Shown piece after piece: positions 36,253 through 46,821 of a DNA stretch of 64,000 nt; the stretch's first letter is position 1; the number at the start of each line of letters is the position of its first letter. The position numbers were made by a program, and so were the translations under genes. The notes under the pieces were generated by a model. The model ran no database searches and was not told the DNA's origin. It saw only the letters and a list, made by a program, of their open reading frames with translations. The stretch comes from Cannabis sativa (taxonomy: Eukaryota; Streptophyta; Magnoliopsida; Rosales; Cannabaceae). The stretch lies in contig NC_083607.1 in the NCBI RefSeq assembly GCF_029168945.1, forward strand, positions 43,075,257 to 43,139,256, written 5' to 3'.

Positions 36253-39200
36253 ATGTCCCAATCTGGTTCAGAAGTTTATCATCTAGAAGAATTAGAAATA
36301 GAGTGTCCTACTGAACTTGCCATCCCATACAACCCTAGAGCTTCAGAGCCCAAATCCAAATTAGAGATAAATGATGCAAGAATTAGAGAGCACTTAGTGA
36401 AAATTCACAAAGAAGATTTTGCTAGTCGCCATAGACGCTTCTTGCAAGAAATTACAAAAGGCAGATGTGGTTTCTTGCGAGACGCTGCTTGGCCTGAACC
36501 CCCCAGTTCGTCTTCTATTCCTTTGGCTAAGCCTTTGTTTTTAACCTAGGTCAAAATTGCTTTTAAACCAGGTGACTTAGATTTTGAAATTATGTCTTCC
36601 AAGCCACGTAAATCAAAGACTCCCTACTACCCTAACGTCACTTTCGAGGCAGAGCTAATAGAGTCGAAGGTGCGAGCCATCTGAGGTTATGTAGGTGATA
36701 CTTTGAGGACTTGTGGTATTGAATATAAACGAGACAGCTGGGTTAGATTGGTGGTTGTTGGCGAGTTTAGTTGTTATGCACCAGTGCGACTTACTCGCGA
36801 AACATTTGAGGGGGCCAGTGGCGAGACCAGTACAAGTGGCTCGACCAGGATAGGCGCTTTGAGCGTTGAACACATCAGGGCTGGAGAAATAATCCGCCTG
36901 CGAGACTATTTCAAGGTCTTCCTGAACCATCTCGAGCTTGCCCCGTTTCAACTAAATCCCATTTCATACAGAATCCTCACAAGCTTGAAGGTTCTGTACA
37001 AAATTTTAAGATGGGAGTGCCCCACTCCCTTGGAAATAGAGTATCTCTACTCTGTCAAGGCGGTTCCAGCGAGGAAGAATGTAGTAGGGGTTTTTACTAT
37101 CTTGGGACTCATACAGGTGATCGTAAGATCATTATGGATTTGCCCAACAAAACTCCCTTTAAAGATGACTTCTTTTGGACGGCCGGTCTCTCCCCGATTG
37201 GCACAACCACTTTCCATATAATTCATCAGTTATTATTTGCACAAGACTTGGTTAAATTAATCCATGTCTTTTATTCTGGTTTATTTGACTGAATTTTTAC
37301 TTTGTTTTTGACAGTTGTCTCGAAAAGACCTGCCCCTGCTCCTGAAATGGCCGAGCGACGCAGACTTCTGATGGGTCTCCCATACGGCCTTCGGCCATGT
37401 GACTTTCTTTTAAACGAGGTGAACTTGAGGTCCGTGGGTCTCCTTACTGACAAGGAGTTTACTTGCGATTATAAATATCCCAAGTATTCTTCTTGGCAGC
37501 AGGTTCCTGTCCCAACGGAGGAAGAAGCTCAGGATCGTGTGGCTCGGGCATAATACCTCCAGAATAATGTCCCTCGGGAAACCAGAGAAGGAGCATCTCC
37601 AGGTAATCAATGTGGTTGGTCACCCACAGTGCTCAGGGTCGAGTGTAACATTCTAGTTTCATTTCAAGATAGCCTTTATAACTTTTATACTTGGCATCCC
37701 CTCCTCATAGATCGTATTACGCATAGATTTGATAGTTAGTATCCAAGATTCCATGTCCAAATTAGTTGTACTGAGTCGTACTACGGGATAGCCGAGCAGT
37801 ACGGGACTATGATGGATAGGGCGAGTCACTTAGACTAGAGCTGGAATTTAGAACCAATTAATCCCTATGATATATGCAGGATCACGGGTTGCAGGGATTT
37901 TAGTGGATATTATAGTCCTACTTCCTCATCTTCTTGTGATTATGGTAAATTCCTTATGTAGGAAACTATGCCCCAATCTCCACTTTTATTTGTCTTTCTA
38001 TACATGTTTAACACTTTATCTTATCTCACAGAAATAAATTTTGAGGGTCTCGTTCAGTGAAAGGGAAAGAAGAGGAGGACCATCCCGGAGGCTCCATCAG
38101 ACGTTGACGTGGAACCCCCTAAAAGGCATAAGAAGTCCATTGCTAACAAGAAGCAAGCCTCCAAGACCGTTAATCTCGAGGTCCCTGAAATTGAAATACA
38201 GAATTCGATTCCTCCTCCGATCCCTGAAAGTACCGACGAGCCTCTTCCCAAAGCGACCCAAGCTTCTACCTCCTCGAGCCAAGCCCTCGAAACGTTGTTT
38301 GTCGAGGCTAAAAAAACTGGCCCAGAGTACATTGTAGAGTTTTTTGTAGCATGCTTATGTCATTTCAAGGCTTTCCTCCCCCACGAATGGGATTTCATCA
38401 ATCACGGGGATTTGGGGGCGATGCTTACAAGGAGTTTTTAGAATACTGTAAATCTGTATATAGCCCTAATTAATTCATGAGAATTAAACAATAGGATTAA
38501 GGAATAGCGGAAGCGTACCGGAGTCCATAGAATCGATTTTGTAACGATCCTTAATTGGTGTATGATCTTCCAATTTGCATCAAAACCTTTCTCTGAAACT
38601 TTTTCTCTTGGTGATGTGGATACAAGAGTGAAAAGATACGATGCAAATGGGGACCATTACCTGTTATATTACCCACAGACAAAACTGTTGGCAATATTTT
38701 TGACTATTTCTATTTGGCCCCTCATCAAAATAGAAATTGTCCTTACGGTATCCACATATTAAAATCATGACAATCATGCCCTTAAGTCACAAACTTTATT
38801 CCAAAATAGACAACATAAATTTGACTTATTTATTTGATGACCCAACACACTTTTTATATATACAATTGTGACCCCAATAAATTTCTAACAGGAGTTTGTC
38901 TCATAGCCTCTCGGTAAGTTTTCCTTATCCTTATTTGCTCACTTCTTTTTTTTTACATCTTTCAAAATACTCATGCATCTTTGTTGTTGGTTTCTAGACT
39001 TCTTTCCTCTCCTTTGTCACCCAGCAGCGAGGCTCGGAAAAGATAAAGTATCTGGAAGGCATGGTCCAGAACCTCATAGGCCAGCTCGAGGTTATACCAA
39101 GCAATGGACTGATGCCGCTGTAAAATACTCGTTTACCAAAGAATTCGAGAAGGTGAAGAGGAACCTCGATGCCGAGCTTGAAGCTACCAAGAAGGAGGCA

Positions 39201-39474
39201 AAGGACAAGGCCGATGCATGCAAAAAACTCCAAAGAGGAACTTGATGCAGCCAAGGTAACGCTTGATGTGAAAGAGGCCAAAATCATTGAATGATGCAAC
39301 GATGTTGCCCTTCGTACCATCTATCAAGCCTGGATGGCAAATCCAGGGATGGACAAGAGCTTCTTGGGAGAATCTGAGGAGGAAATCCTTGCCTTCTACG
39401 AAAAGATTAAGAAGGAGGAAGAAGATGACAAGGCAGCAACAGAAGAAGAACTGTCCAAGTCTCCTACTATGTAG
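36253..39474 (+). pseudogene. Antisense gene of element G (putative gypsy-type transposon protein), intron-containing, broken
   Basis: Exon 1 runs from the ATG at 36253 in one frame to about 37090, with stops at 36547 and 36681. It holds FLNHLELAPFQLNPISYRIL and PTPLEIEYLYSVK, the pattern of the plant 'putative gypsy type transposon' domain (Pfam Transposase_28, from memory). A one-base loss at about 37090 shifts the frame, which continues as GFYYLGTHTG and DDFFWTAGL. Likely introns: about 37230-37313 (acceptor 'gacag'), 37601-38030 (donor 'ccag|gtaat', acceptor 'ctcacag') and from 38913 (donor 'tcg|gtaagt') to about 38997. The last exon has a charged coiled-coil-like region and ends AIYQAWMANPGMDKSF-like (observed RTIYQAWMANPGMDKSF) with TAG at 39472. 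A 452-bp insertion splits the third exon. Its function is unknown; it is antisense to pol. Confidence 0.7.
38438..38889. mobile_element. Unclassified 452-bp insertion with 8-bp target duplication
   Basis: AGGAGTTT occurs at 38430-38437 and 38890-38897. The insert starts TTAGAATACTG and ends CTAAC preceded by AAATTT, so the two ends share TTAGAA as a short inverted repeat. Removing the insert and one duplication restores an open frame that runs to a good splice donor (GTAAGT at 38914), strong evidence that it is a true insertion in an exon. An 8-bp duplication fits hAT-type elements, but the terminal bases are not typical. Confidence 0.6.
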
Positions 39475-40357
39475 GCTTGGTTTTATTTATTTTGATTTTA
39501 TTTAGGCAAACGGTCTTCAGAATGAGACAATGGTTTGCCCCTTGTGGCACTTTTTTGTAAAGACAAATTTGCAAGGTTGGATAGCCAACTTTGCTTTTAT
39601 TTTATCTTTCTTGAATGCTTCGTAATTTTATATTTGAACTTAATATATCTGTTTGTTTGTGTTTTAATTCACAACTTAAACAATTATATTTTGATCAAAT
39701 TTAAATTACGTTAGGGATTTTTATTGCTCATATTTTCCTTCGATATTATTTGAGTAGTTAACGATCTATTATGTGCACGAGCAGTTATTATCTGCTATGC
39801 TTTTGATTTGTGAGCTGTCATCAATTCTTCCTCGCATGAACAGTTATAATCTGTTTTAAGCAAACTTGAATATACTATTTATGATTTATCACTTTGTATA
39901 TTTTTAATTGCTTATATGAATAGTTAAGTCGTTTATTCATAGACTAGGTTTAAGTATTTTTTCAAGGCATCTTGGTGTCTCATTTAATTCTTTTCTATAA
40001 AATGCAAGCCGTTAGTATTCAGCTTCGCATGTAGCCTATGAGTTATATCTCATTTTAACTTTTGACTTTCTTTTCTCGTCAGAAAGGTTCTTTAATCAAT
40101 AAGTCATTTATAATTTTTGATTTTCGTTTCTCGTCAAAAAGGTTCTTTAATAAAAAAACTTTAAAAATTTTGAAATTTTTTAAAGTACTGGGTTTGCAAT
40201 ATATCATGTATTTCCAGATAAATTCTGGTTAATCATAAACATATGCCCCTCAAGTAATTTTAAAGAATAATACTTTGTAATTACTTAAAAAATGATTAAT
40301 TTTATTAATAACTTAAGTTCAAAATATTACATCAGAAATATGAGTTACAACATCAAA
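39475..40357. other. Spacer between antisense gene and pol end in element G
   Basis: AT-rich with no gene. A short repeat with TTTCTCGTCA-aAAAGGTTCTTTAAT occurs at about 40073-40098 and 40123-40153. Confidence 0.6.
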
Positions 40358-40612
40358 TTACTGGTAGTAGGGTCGCAAATGTTCCACATTCCAATAGTTG
40401 TTTATCAGCGAGCCATTTGGCTGAGCCAATTTGTAAACCCTACTTCCTACTATCGCTTCGATCACATAAGAACCCTCCCAGTTTGGGTTAAATACTCCTG
40501 TGGATGCATCTCTCGTATTTGCAAATACTTGTCTTAGCACCAAGTCTCCAACGTTGAAGAGCCTCTTTTCCACCTTTTCGTTGTGTTATCCACGAAATTC
40601 GGTTGCGATCTC
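40358..40612 (-). pseudogene. C-terminal end of Tat-lineage pol (element G)
   Basis: The minus strand reads KRLFNVGDLVLRQVF, GVFNPNWEGSYVI, VYKLAQPNGS and NVEHLRPYYQ to a stop at 40358, the standard ending of Tat/Athila-type integrase. Upstream HNEKVEKR is preceded by an in-frame stop. The homology stops at about 40612, where LTR sequence in the other orientation starts. Normal pol would continue for well over 1000 residues to the right, so this is the last 80 or so codons only. Confidence 0.8.
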
Positions 40613-41581
40613 AGTGAAGGACACATGTCAAGATAAAGGGAATATGGATCGCTGCAATCACTTTTTATGGAATAACTCATTAATTACGTAAGTATCAGAG
40701 TATATTTGTAACCTGTTGAGTGTAAGGTATTAGGCAAGGAATCAATATACAAACTGGTGCTTAGTAAATTAGCGAGAATCTGTATGACGCTGAAAGCGGA
40801 TAGAGAGGCATCAAGGACAGTATACATAGGAAGACGAAAGCGACACATATCAACTGCGAAAGCCCTTAGTATATAATGTAAAAACTAAGTGCAATAGTCG
40901 GATCGACTCGAGACCAAGTAAGCGAGGTGCCCATCTCGCTATCGGAAGGATTCCTGTAACTTCATCCAGTTAACGTCGGTGAGACTTACAACCCTGACAA
41001 GTCAGAAGCTAACATTCAAACAAGCTTTGAAGATCTCTTTGTAAATAAGAACCACGATCGTCACAAGACATGCATCCTCGACCTCAGAAGGAAAAATGGC
41101 CCCATCTCGCTATTGAGATCATTGGAACCAAGTGTCTGTCGAGACATCCCTAGATACAACAATTAAAGATGTGTTTAATACTCGATCATTTTGACCCAGT
41201 AAAAGCGAGAAAATCACAACTATATGATTTTCAAATCACACCCGCATGTACACTACGTGATATGTAATCAAACCCCGTGATTTAAGGGGATGATCGTTGT
41301 AAACAGATTGCAGTCAACTTTGTAATTAACTTCCCACTATGTAATTATAAACAGTGGGAAACAAGATCAGAAAAGTGATGGAAAAACTCATACAAAAGAG
41401 GCCCTGAAAAGAAATCAGAAATCTGAATAAGATTGACTCGTGGACTATGCAGAATTTTAACTGCAAAACCACATAAAAAACCTTGTGTGTTCATACTTTT
41501 TATGTTATAACTTTTATTTTTTTTCTGTGTGAGATTGTCACGGTTAGGCTCAAATTTAGTTAACAAGAATTTGCGTTAACA
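40613..41581 (+). repeat. 5' LTR of element F, first bases missing
   Basis: It aligns in reverse with the G LTR from 'ggacac(a/g)tgtcaa' onward and ends GAATTTGCGTTAACA. The missing start and its abutment to G pol mark a rearrangement rather than a clean insertion. No standard primer-binding site is recognisable after 41581. Confidence 0.75.
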
Positions 41582-41660
41582 GTTGGGTTCTTTCATTGAA
41601 AGTCTCTCTGAAAAAACTCAGAAAAACCCCACCTTCTTTTGAAGAAAAACCACCTCCTTC

Positions 41661-41791
41661 ATGGCTGAAAATCCAGAAAATGTTAATACCCCATATGAGG
41701 AAACTAATCATCATTCTGGAAAAGAGCCCATGGGCTCTAGAAGGTCTACCAACCCCGCAGTCTAGACGGACCACCCATTCCAGGAGGATAC
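41661..41791 (+). pseudogene. gag N-terminus of element F, left part
   Basis: ATG at 41661 opens MAENPENVNTPYEETN. A frame change near 41735 leads to RRTTHSRRI at the edge of element C. Similar Arg/Thr/Ser-rich units recur in the right part. Confidence 0.6.
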
Positions 41792-43752
41792 TGTTGGGTT
41801 TTGTGCCCTAAATAAAACCCTTTACAATCTGATTAATTATCAATATAAGAAATTTCAATTGATTTATGTTTGCATGAATTTTTCATGCTTATGGTTTAGT
41901 ATGTTTATTATATTTATGCAAAAAATCTGTTAAGTCCAGAACATATATTTATTCACAATTACAGTATTGTCAACACAGTGGAATGTGATTGTGATTATAT
42001 GATTCAAAAGACTAAGTCCCTGTTTCATCAGTGTTTTGGATTTACACTGATGTGATAATAACCGATGATGTGTACTTACACTTAGAGTAAGTGTTATGTT
42101 CTTTCCAGGACATTGGTAAAGTATACTAGTTTCGAATGTATGGAGTATACATTGAAATGGACCGATATTGAACTTAGTTAAGATATTATAAACTTACCGT
42201 TGTATATTTCCAAGTCAATATCAGTAGTTGATCTTAGATTAAAAGAATCTAAATCTTGATATGCTTAGGCTCAACTCAGGAGTACTATTCATGTTCTTTG
42301 ATTTATTAGTTAAGCCTACTTTTGGGTCAGGGTGATACGTATATTTTGGGAACATGATAGTATGATTGAGTGGGAGCGCTGAACATAAATATGGAATCTA
42401 TAGCTTCTACTGGTGTATAGAAGTCAAGTGATGATTCCCTTCGAGCTTAGCAAAATAGAAGGAAATGGATGAGCTCTTGTTTCAATGACTAATTCATAGA
42501 TCACTAAAACATCATTTACAGGTAGCTAAGTGTTTTAAGGGGCCAAATACATTGAGGGGTGAAAACGATAAAATTATCCCATCTAGATGTAAATCATCTA
42601 TATAGAAGATCTTTGATCATATTAAGATTATAACAATGGTTAAATGAGATAGCATATCTATATCGTGAAACATATAGAATGCTCTATATAAGTCTGAGAG
42701 TGCAATTCTAAGTTCTAAGAGTGGATTCAACAAGGAATTAATAAGCAGGGATTTTGTAATGACCGCTCTAGTATAAGGATTAGTAAAGGCAATTAGCACT
42801 AATTTTTTATTATTTTATTATTATTTGTGAATTTATTTAATAATGGATCCCAATATTTAGAAATAAATATTAGAGTTATAATTTCTCAATTCTAGAGATT
42901 TTATTAGACTCTAGGGGTATTATTTAGTTTATATGTGGAATATAATATTTTTTGTAATTTTTGTTCGGCGACAACGGAAAATGCGATGGATGGCTAGATT
43001 GATCACATGGGTAAGTTTAGAACCTTATTTCTTAGTGGGAAATATTTTAAAAGGAAATAATTATCGGGATTGAGCGGGGTTATGGAATTTGACTATTTTA
43101 CCCCTAGCTTTAGAAATACTTAAGTTATAACTTAAAGGGCATTTTAGTCTTTTCCTTGATGAGGATAGGTGGCTGCCCTAGGTGATTGACACCTAGCCAA
43201 GTGATTTATTCAGCATGAATTAATTTGGGGAAAAGTCCTTTTTCATTTAAGGAAAGAAAGAAAATTAGAAATTTAGACTTTTCTTGAAATTCTCTCTCTC
43301 TTTCTTTCGGCTGGGACAAGCAAGGGCAAGGATCAATCCTCTCTTCCATTTTTCTGAGTTTTCAGCAAGTAATCCAAGGGGGGGGGGGATCAACCTAAGG
43401 TAAGTTCTAATGAAACCCTTTTTAGTTTTCAAGCTTTTGAGTTAGGTTGAATATGTAATTCTTGGTTTTAGGAGCTGTTTGAGTTTAATATTGGTTTGGT
43501 TTGAATTCTAGGGTTAGGTTGAGTTGAATTTAGCCCATAGCAGCTGGTTTTGAGGTTATTGATTGGTTTTATGTAACTTTGAATAGTGAGTTCAAAGCTT
43601 TGAGCTTTAATGGCAAATTGATTTTGAATGGTTTGTTCTGTGAAATACTGCCTGGATTTTGTTGCTTATGCACTAATTAGGTACTCTCGAAGGTTTCATG
43701 GCATTTGGTGGAAGATTGAGCATTGAATGAAATGCTTTGGGGAAACTGGTGC

Positions 43753-43799
43753 AAACCGGCTAGCCGGTTTGCAGGGCCACAAAAACCGGCTAGCCGGTT
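43753..43799 (+). repeat. Pair of perfect palindromes in the B 5' LTR
   Basis: AAACCGGCTAGCCGGTTT (43753-43770) and AACCGGCTAGCCGGTT (43784-43799) lie 30 bp apart. The segment is absent from the B 3' LTR through its deletion. The A LTR has a related ACCGGCTAACCGATT near 25134. Confidence 0.9.
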
Positions 43800-44155
43800 C
43801 TGGCAGGGTTCCCCGGGCCTTTCATTTTCTCAATTTTTTCCATTTCAATGCCTCGGATGGGTGTTTCCCCATTTCCAGAGTTAGAATAACCCCTCTAGAG
43901 TATAGCAGAACCTAGGGTTTTAGTTTTGGGTTCCCAGGATTAGGGTTTTGAATCATGTAACTTACCCGGTTTCAAAATGTGATTAGGGCATCCATCTAGC
44001 ACGAGATTTCTGTTCAGGTTGACCAGCACGTTTGAATTCGGAAAACAGGTAAGAACTGAATATAACGTGTGATATAAATATCTGGGTGTATGTATATGTA
44101 TGATATATATATGCATGCTGTGTGTATCCTTGTATATGTTTGGGTGATATCATAG

Positions 44156-44391
44156 CGACACAACCATTGTGTCGGTTCAGCAGTACAGGCATCATACTGG
44201 TTAAGAGTGTTATTCACCCTGGAAAGTATGTTTTGGTACTATCATAGCGACACAACCATTGTGTCGGTTCAGCAGTACAGGCATCGTACTGGTTAAGAGT
44301 GATATCGTGGCCAATCATACTTTTGGATGCTATTGATGCTATCATAGCGGCACGAACATAGTGCCGGTCCTACAGCACGATTATAGTGCTG
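44156..44391 (+). repeat. Hairpin array in the B 5' LTR
   Basis: CGACACAACCATTGTGTCG occurs at 44156-44174 and 44248-44266. CGGCACGAACATAGTGCCG is at 44348-44366 and CAGCACGATTATAGTGCTG at 44373-44391. Each has an 8- to 9-bp stem. Stem letters change in pairs between copies (CACAA/TTGTG against GCACG-like/GTGCC), as if structure rather than sequence were kept. Confidence 0.8.
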
Positions 44392-44904
44392 GTAGGAGTG
44401 ATATCATGGTCAGTAGCACAAGCAGTTAGAACGTTCTTGCTCATCTGTTAAGCCCTGTAGATAGGTGTATGGGCGCCTATTTACAGGTCGGAATTTATGT
44501 GATATGTTATATGCATTTCTTACTGAGTCTGTCGACTCACAGTTTCTACTTTCATGTGTAGGTAAAGGAAAGGCGAAGGCTGAACAGGAGTGGACCTGAG
44601 CTCGGGTGAGATTGTACATGTCAAAGCAGCGCGACCTGGAGTGTTCGGTCTCGGGATATCTGGGGATTTGTATTTTGGTAGTCGCTGTGCGACCTGTAAT
44701 AAATGTATATTTTGAAAAGTTAATTTTATAAGTTTGAAAATGGGATCCCGATATATGTAAATATTTTATTATATTATAAAGTTTAATAATTAACATAAAA
44801 GTTTTAAATTGACACATTTTTCGAGAAAAATCTTTGATTAGCAAAGATTGCACAATAATTGAAAAAGCACTGTAGCGTGCCTTAGCATTAGGGCGTTACA
44901 ATTT

Positions 44905-44917
44905 TGGTATCAGAGCC
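44905..44917 (+). other. Primer-binding site of element B (initiator Met tRNA)
   Basis: TGGTATCAGAGCC, four bases after the LTR end, the same site as in element A and again followed by GCC. Confidence 0.92.
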
Positions 44918-45172
44918 GCCAGATTTGTCTACCGAAGCTTGCTAAGACATGTACAATCTTCATCAGAGAAAGCTTGGTTTACGGTTCAGTAAGCCCGTAC
45001 TTGTTTAGTATTTTTAATGATTACAAATGTGAAAGCATGTTAGGATGCATATTAGATTATAACTGTTTATGTTAAGTGCATTGCCTTAAAATCCATAAGT
45101 GCGGTAGTAAGTATGTAAATAGGCCGTTGCCTGACCAAGGTGACTTACTAACTGACAGGTTAGTCTTATAGA

Positions 45173-45971
45173 ATGGACACCTGGTGCATTATGGAGAGTC
45201 AAAATATAGTGGCCAGGGCTAGTAACGGTTGGAGAGAATGGAGTTCAAGTTGTCCCCGTAACCAAGGTGAAATCCCTTGGAGGACTTCTGACGGGAGTGA
45301 TGGTTATCCGCACAGGCTCCGTTGGATTTGGAGCAAAGGTTTGCAAAAATGGAAGCTGTGATTCAACGACATGAAGAAGAGATTCAGAGGTTGAAACAAC
45401 AAAGGTCTCCTGTAGTATCTTTACCACATATGCCAATCATTTTTGATTTGGTATTACCAGCGAAGCATGGAATGGCTGGTAATCAAGTGGAACCATTGCG
45501 TGGAAAGATTTGGATCCAAGAACCTTCAGACTTTCAGGGAGGTTCAAATATGAAGAATGCTTCTTGGGCTGAAGCCCTAGGAAAATTATTATGAGACCTC
45601 AGGAGATTATGGCAGAGGGTCAGAATATTACCTGCCTGAATTCAGATTATGGTGGAAGTTGTAGGAGCTCCATGATTGAGCGGAAGAGGAAACCTACGTC
45701 ATCAGTGGTGGGTTTAAGACAGAACAAGCGGTTCCGAAGGTTTCAAGGCAAAGGAGGATGCCAGGGTTATTCTTACCCTAAGTGCCCACGTTGCATGAAA
45801 CACCATCCCGGAGAATGCAACCGAAAAGTATGTTTTCAATGTGGCAAGGTTGGGCATTGTAAGAAAGATTGCTCACAGGTGGAGAAAGAAGAACAAGAGC
45901 AGAGAGCGATATTTGTTCCTACCCCGGTGAATGATAATGCTCAAGCTGATGATGCAGCAACCCTTCTGTAG
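45173..45971 (+). pseudogene. gag of element B, frameshifted and shortened
   Basis: The ATG at 45173 opens a short frame. A coiled-coil-like QRFAKMEAVIQRHEEEIQRL follows in a second frame, then the capsid start PSDFQGGSN. The frame then stops at 45592 and resumes as a basic region with the zinc knuckle CFQCGKVGHCKKDC, preceded by CPRCMKHHPGEC. The capsid core between 'FQGGSN' and the basic region is almost entirely missing, so gag is about 800 bp instead of the roughly 1.2-1.5 kb usual in the group. Confidence 0.82.
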
Positions 45972-46821
45972 TGGGAGGTTAGCTCCCTGTAAACGATTTT
46001 TTTTATCGTGTTGATTGATTCGGGAGCTGCACGTTCAGATGTAGCTATGAGAATAATTCATTTTTGAGTAGGCCTTGGGATATTTTAGAAAGAGGGTTTG
46101 GAACCCTAATGCCTAGCGGGGAATTGGTTATCTCTAATAGGCGCATTAGGTCTATGCTGATTAGGATCGAAGATAGGGAATTGAGTACTGACCTTATAGA
46201 ATTGGAATTAACTAAGTTTGATATTATACTGGGAATGAATTTCTTATCCAAGTATTCGGCCAGTATAGATTGTAGGCGTAGAATGGTGACTTTTCAGCCG
46301 GAAGGTGAAGATCCATTTGTTTATGTTGGATCGGTTCAGGGGTCTCGGTTCCCGGTTATTTCTGTGCTGAGAGCTAGGGATTTACTATGCAATGGTTGTG
46401 TAGGATTTCTAGCGGTGGTATTTGACTACAGCGGACCTGAAACATTTGGGCCTGGGGAAGTCAGGGTGGTGAAAGATTTTCTTGATGTGTTTCCCGAGGA
46501 GTTACCGGCATTATCGCCACAGCGAGAGATTGATTTTGTAATTGATCTGGCATCTGGAGTCGAACTTGTTTCTAAAGTTTCCATATAGAATGGCTCCAGC
46601 CGAACTCAAGGAGTTTAAGTTGCAACTTCAGGGGATGCTTTGACATTGGGTTTATCCGACCCAGTGCATCGCCCTGGGGAGCTCCGGTTCTGTTTATGAA
46701 GAAGAAAGATGGTTCCCTCAGAATATGTATTAACTATCAGGAACTAAATAAATTAATGATTAAGAACAAGTACCCGTTGCCTTGAATCGACGATCTGTTT
46801 GATCAGCTTCAGGGAAAGACA
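45972..46821 (+). pseudogene. pol of element B: protease and start of reverse transcriptase
   Basis: Protease has LIDSGAARSD (Asp-Ser-Gly at 46017-46025), then a frame break before 46064. The frame 46064-46588 holds [16 protein letters not shown] and [12 protein letters not shown]. Frame changes lie at about 46578 and 46640, and a TGA at 46783 replaces an Arg codon in the [11 protein letters not shown] motif. All are small lesions. Confidence 0.88.

Larger units (their letters stand above)
34498..40612 (-). mobile_element. Ty3/Gypsy Tat-lineage element G, minus strand, 5' part missing
   Basis: Reading right to left it holds the C-terminus of pol (40358-40612), a gap, a gene on the opposite strand (36253-39474), a polypurine tract (35615-35628) and the 3' LTR (34498-35614). 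A gene placed between integrase and 3' LTR on the antisense strand is a known trait of some Tat-lineage elements. Everything 5' of the pol end is missing, because at about 40613 the sequence switches to the LTR of element F in the opposite direction. Its left target duplication would be TATTA (23348-23352), now left of the CACTA element. Confidence 0.8.
42755..44900 (+). repeat. 5' LTR of element B
   Basis: TGTAATGACCGCTCTAG to GCATTAGGGCGTTACA, 2146 bp. It contains a G run at about 43379-43389, a pair of perfect palindromes (43753-43799) and a hairpin array (44156-44391). The G run is only 5 bases in the 3' LTR. Confidence 0.95.

Noticed and set aside
36655..36951. Minus-strand frame opposite the antisense gene of G
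   Set aside because: It is a shadow of the conserved plus-strand exon, and G pol has ended well to the right.
44410..44853. 147-codon minus-strand frame, also open in the B 3' LTR
   Set aside because: It is antisense within an LTR and shared only because the LTRs are duplicates; no domain is visible.
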